DNA from: JBLHKE01 sp047619485
GTDB taxonomy: Bacteria > Verrucomicrobiota > Verrucomicrobiia > Verrucomicrobiales > DEV007
Length of the DNA: 16,340 nucleotides
Assembly (NCBI GenBank): GCA_047619485.1
Contig: JBLHKE010000080.1
Coordinates: forward strand, 1-16,340
Direction of reading: 5' to 3'
The position numbers were made by a program, and so were the translations under genes. The stretch's first letter is position 1. Every line of letters starts with the position of its first letter. Of this stretch, positions 14,532 through 16,340 are shown piece after piece. The notes under the pieces are model-generated. The model saw only the letters and a program-made list of their open reading frames with translations. It was not told where the DNA came from and ran no database searches.

Positions 14532-16340
14532 CTATTTCGAAACGGTCACCGCCTCCAGCCAACGCACTGCGGCATCCTGCTGATCGCGTTGGAAACGACA
14601 GATGTCATCGGGGCTGATGAAGGTTAGACCATTCCCGTCCTCCCATGATACCTTGGCCATATCGACGCATGCCTTGACGTCTTCGCTGTCCGCGAAGCGA
14701 TTGCGCTTTGGGGAATAGACCAGGCACTTGCGGGGAGCGATCAGGGCGATCAGCTCAACGTAATCGTAGGGGATCGTCGATTCCTTCTGGTGATACAAAC
14801 CTAACTTGGGGAGAAGTGAATGCCACTCCCAGTAGCGGCGGATTCCGCCAGTCGGTTTCGTATCGGTGTCGGTGCGCATCGGGGTGAAACCGCTGAATGA
14901 TGCGATGCCGGCGATGCGCTCGTCGAGCGCGCTGGCGTAGAGACCGACCATGCCTCCGTAAGCGAAACCACAGAGGTAGATTTTTTCCGGATCGGTTGGT
15001 GGCACCGGTCCCGCGGTGATCCCTTTTCCATCCACGAGGAAGTCGACAACCTTTCTCACATCGTAGATCGCCCGACCGAGCCTCGACCAGTGGGGATGCT
15101 TTTCGTAGAAGCCAACGGCATCGGTCAGGTGATCGCCGAACCCGAACTGGTCGTACATCACGACCTTGTAGCCCTCTTTTGCCAGCCGACCATAGATAGT
15201 CGTTCCCTGCACGCCGTATCCCTCGTTGCTACCGTGGGAGTAGTTCCACGGATGCAGCCAAATCACCGTGCCCTTGTAGGACTCGCGTTTGGGATCGAAG
15301 AACAAGTTGCCGTGCATCTTGCTGCTGAAGCTGAAGGGCACGCGTTTGATGCCGTCGGGTTTCCAACGATCTCTCGACGAGTCGGGAACTCCCAGTTCCT
15401 CGCCGGTCTTGATGTGGTATTCGCCGGCGTCCGGCATGACAGCAGGTTGCTCGCCGAGCATCCACTCGACCTTTTGTCGGATCGTGGTCGTTTCTGAGAG
15501 ATTCAGATCAGATTCTCGCTGCTTGGTTTTCCACGCCTTCCAGTCGAAGGCATGCAGCAACACTTCAGGAAAATCCGAGGCGTTGGCCTTGCTGCGGCCG
15601 AATGCCATGTCGAAATAGTTGAGGTTGTGTTGCACCTGTTCGTCGGTAACCGGGCTGTGGTTGCCTTTGCGATAGCTCAGGCAGATGTTCTCTTCCTTTC
15701 CCAACAACGCCCATGCCTGCTTCGCATTCAGGTAACTGCGCTCGACGCCAAACGTGGGATCGCTGCCATCGTTGTAAGCCGTGTGGATCATCAGGTGGCG
15801 CGGGGCGATGCAGGCGATCAACGCATTGCACTCGATCGGCAATTGGTGCTCCCGACCATAGAATTTTCTGACCGTGTCCTTGAGCCACACCGCGGGAGCG
15901 TCTAGCGGGGATTCCATGAAGGTCTCGCGCCCCGAGAACCGATAGGGGCAGGCGGCCGGCGACCCCGAGCTCCTGGCGACCACGCACTTGAAACGTTCGT
16001 CAAAAGCGGCGGCGTAGATCGACTGCTTACCGTATCTCGAAAATCCAGTGATGCCGACGGCGGCGGGGTCGATTTTGTGCCCGTGCTGCGGATCGAGTAG
16101 GTAGTCGAGCGTCCGGCTGGCCAGCCACGCCTGGATGCCCAGGGATGAATTCCAGCTCGCTTCAGGATACTCGCCCTTGAACATCTTCCAGATGTTTTGG
16201 TAGTCGGGGTAATCCTTCTCATTGTGGTGCGCATCCAATCCCGGATAAATGCAGACGACATAACCTCGTCGCAGTGCCTCCTCGCCCCATTTTTCCCTCT
16301 GATAGTGACGTGGCTGCGTCAGGATCAGTGGCTTGGGGTT
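14532..16340 (-). CDS. Protein with two alpha/beta-hydrolase domains (5' end beyond window)
   Basis: The minus-strand frame stays open to the window edge, so the start is missing; a TTG at 16238 is internal, because the residues before it (G-Y-V-V-C-I-Y-P-G) are a typical hydrolase strand. 602 residues are visible. Domain 1 has the nucleophile elbow G-F-S-R-Y-G-K (Ser codon 16038-16040), as in acetyl xylan or glucuronoyl esterase-like (CE7/CE15-like) enzymes, with a likely Asp in Y-N-D-G-S-D-P and a His in K-G-N-H-S-P. Domain 2 repeats the fold (W-L-H-P-W-N-Y oxyanion segment, D-Q-F-G-F-G), but its elbow reads G-F-A-Y-G-G (Ala codon 14961-14963) and no histidine is present at the expected place near the end (P-D-D-I-C-R-F). 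Domain 1 is probably an active carbohydrate esterase; domain 2 looks catalytically dead. Exported status cannot be judged. It converges on operon 2 across 42 bp with no clear terminator. Confidence 0.85.
   Translation of the reverse strand, partial: NPKPLILTQPRHYQREKWGEEALRRGYVVCIYPGLDAHHNEKDYPDYQNIWKMFKGEYPEASWNSSLGIQAWLASRTLDYLLDPQHGHKIDPAAVGITGFSRYGKQSIYAAAFDERFKCVVARSSGSPAACPYRFSGRETFMESPLDAPAVWLKDTVRKFYGREHQLPIECNALIACIAPRHLMIHTAYNDGSDPTFGVERSYLNAKQAWALLGKEENICLSYRKGNHSPVTDEQVQHNLNYFDMAFGRSKANASDFPEVLLHAFDWKAWKTKQRESDLNLSETTTIRQKVEWMLGEQPAVMPDAGEYHIKTGEELGVPDSSRDRWKPDGIKRVPFSFSSKMHGNLFFDPKRESYKGTVIWLHPWNYSHGSNEGYGVQGTTIYGRLAKEGYKVVMYDQFGFGDHLTDAVGFYEKHPHWSRLGRAIYDVRKVVDFLVDGKGITAGPVPPTDPEKIYLCGFAYGGMVGLYASALDERIAGIASFSGFTPMRTDTDTKPTGGIRRYWEWHSLLPKLGLYHQKESTIPYDYVELIALIAPRKCLVYSPKRNRFADSEDVKACVDMAKVSWEDGNGLTFISPDDICRFQRDQQDAAVRWLEAVTVSK

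Overview
The window most likely comes from a member of the Verrucomicrobiota, with Planctomycetota as the second choice. The evidence is two pairs of large DUF1587/1592/1588/1585 haem-motif proteins with DUF1552 partners, a XylR-type AraC regulator, a PEP-CTERM sorting tail, a secreted SGNH-type esterase, GC-rich coding sequence, and genes without clear Shine-Dalgarno sequences. Nearly every product has an export signal, so this is a region of periplasmic, surface or extracellular proteins. No rRNA, tRNA, CRISPR array, insertion sequence or phage gene was found.

Layout. (1) 1-345 holds no gene. (2) 346-837 (+) is a small exported thioredoxin-like protein whose frame contains an in-frame TGA at 529-531 within a V-P-G-U-G-G-C context. 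A hairpin directly downstream has a GGUC apical loop, so I read this as a selenoprotein with a bacterial SECIS element. (3) 914-1108 (-) may be a decayed gene tail. (4) 1112-2266 (-) is a XylR-type regulator. (5) 2465-4711 (+) holds two tandem, closely related secreted proteins that share one body but end differently: the first in a PEP-CTERM tail, the second in a verrucomicrobial-type beta-rich C-terminal module. (6) 4858-8489 (+) is operon 1, a DUF1592-type haem-motif protein translationally coupled (ATGA overlap) to a Tat-exported DUF1552 protein. (7) 8698-9636 (-) is a secreted SASA/CE6-like carbohydrate esterase, convergent with operon 1 across a perfect 13-bp inverted repeat. (8) 9909-14489 (+) is operon 2: a paralogous DUF1592 protein, a paralogous DUF1552 protein and an HExxH metallopeptidase-like protein. 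(9) 14532 to the window edge (-) is a protein with two alpha/beta-hydrolase domains, cut by the window end. Its second domain appears to have lost its catalytic serine and histidine.

How it may work together. The esterase, the double hydrolase, the XylR-type regulator and the paired DUF1592/DUF1552 proteins suggest an exported module acting on a complex extracellular substrate such as a decorated polysaccharide; this is inference. Two regulatory signals tie the genes together. A gapless 41-bp promoter-like block (28/41 identical) lies 92 and 98 bp before the two DUF1592 genes. A 16-bp motif (15/16 identical) lies upstream of the XylR/PEP-CTERM divergent pair and of the esterase. The strongest finding is the candidate selenoprotein, which an ordinary gene caller would split or discard.
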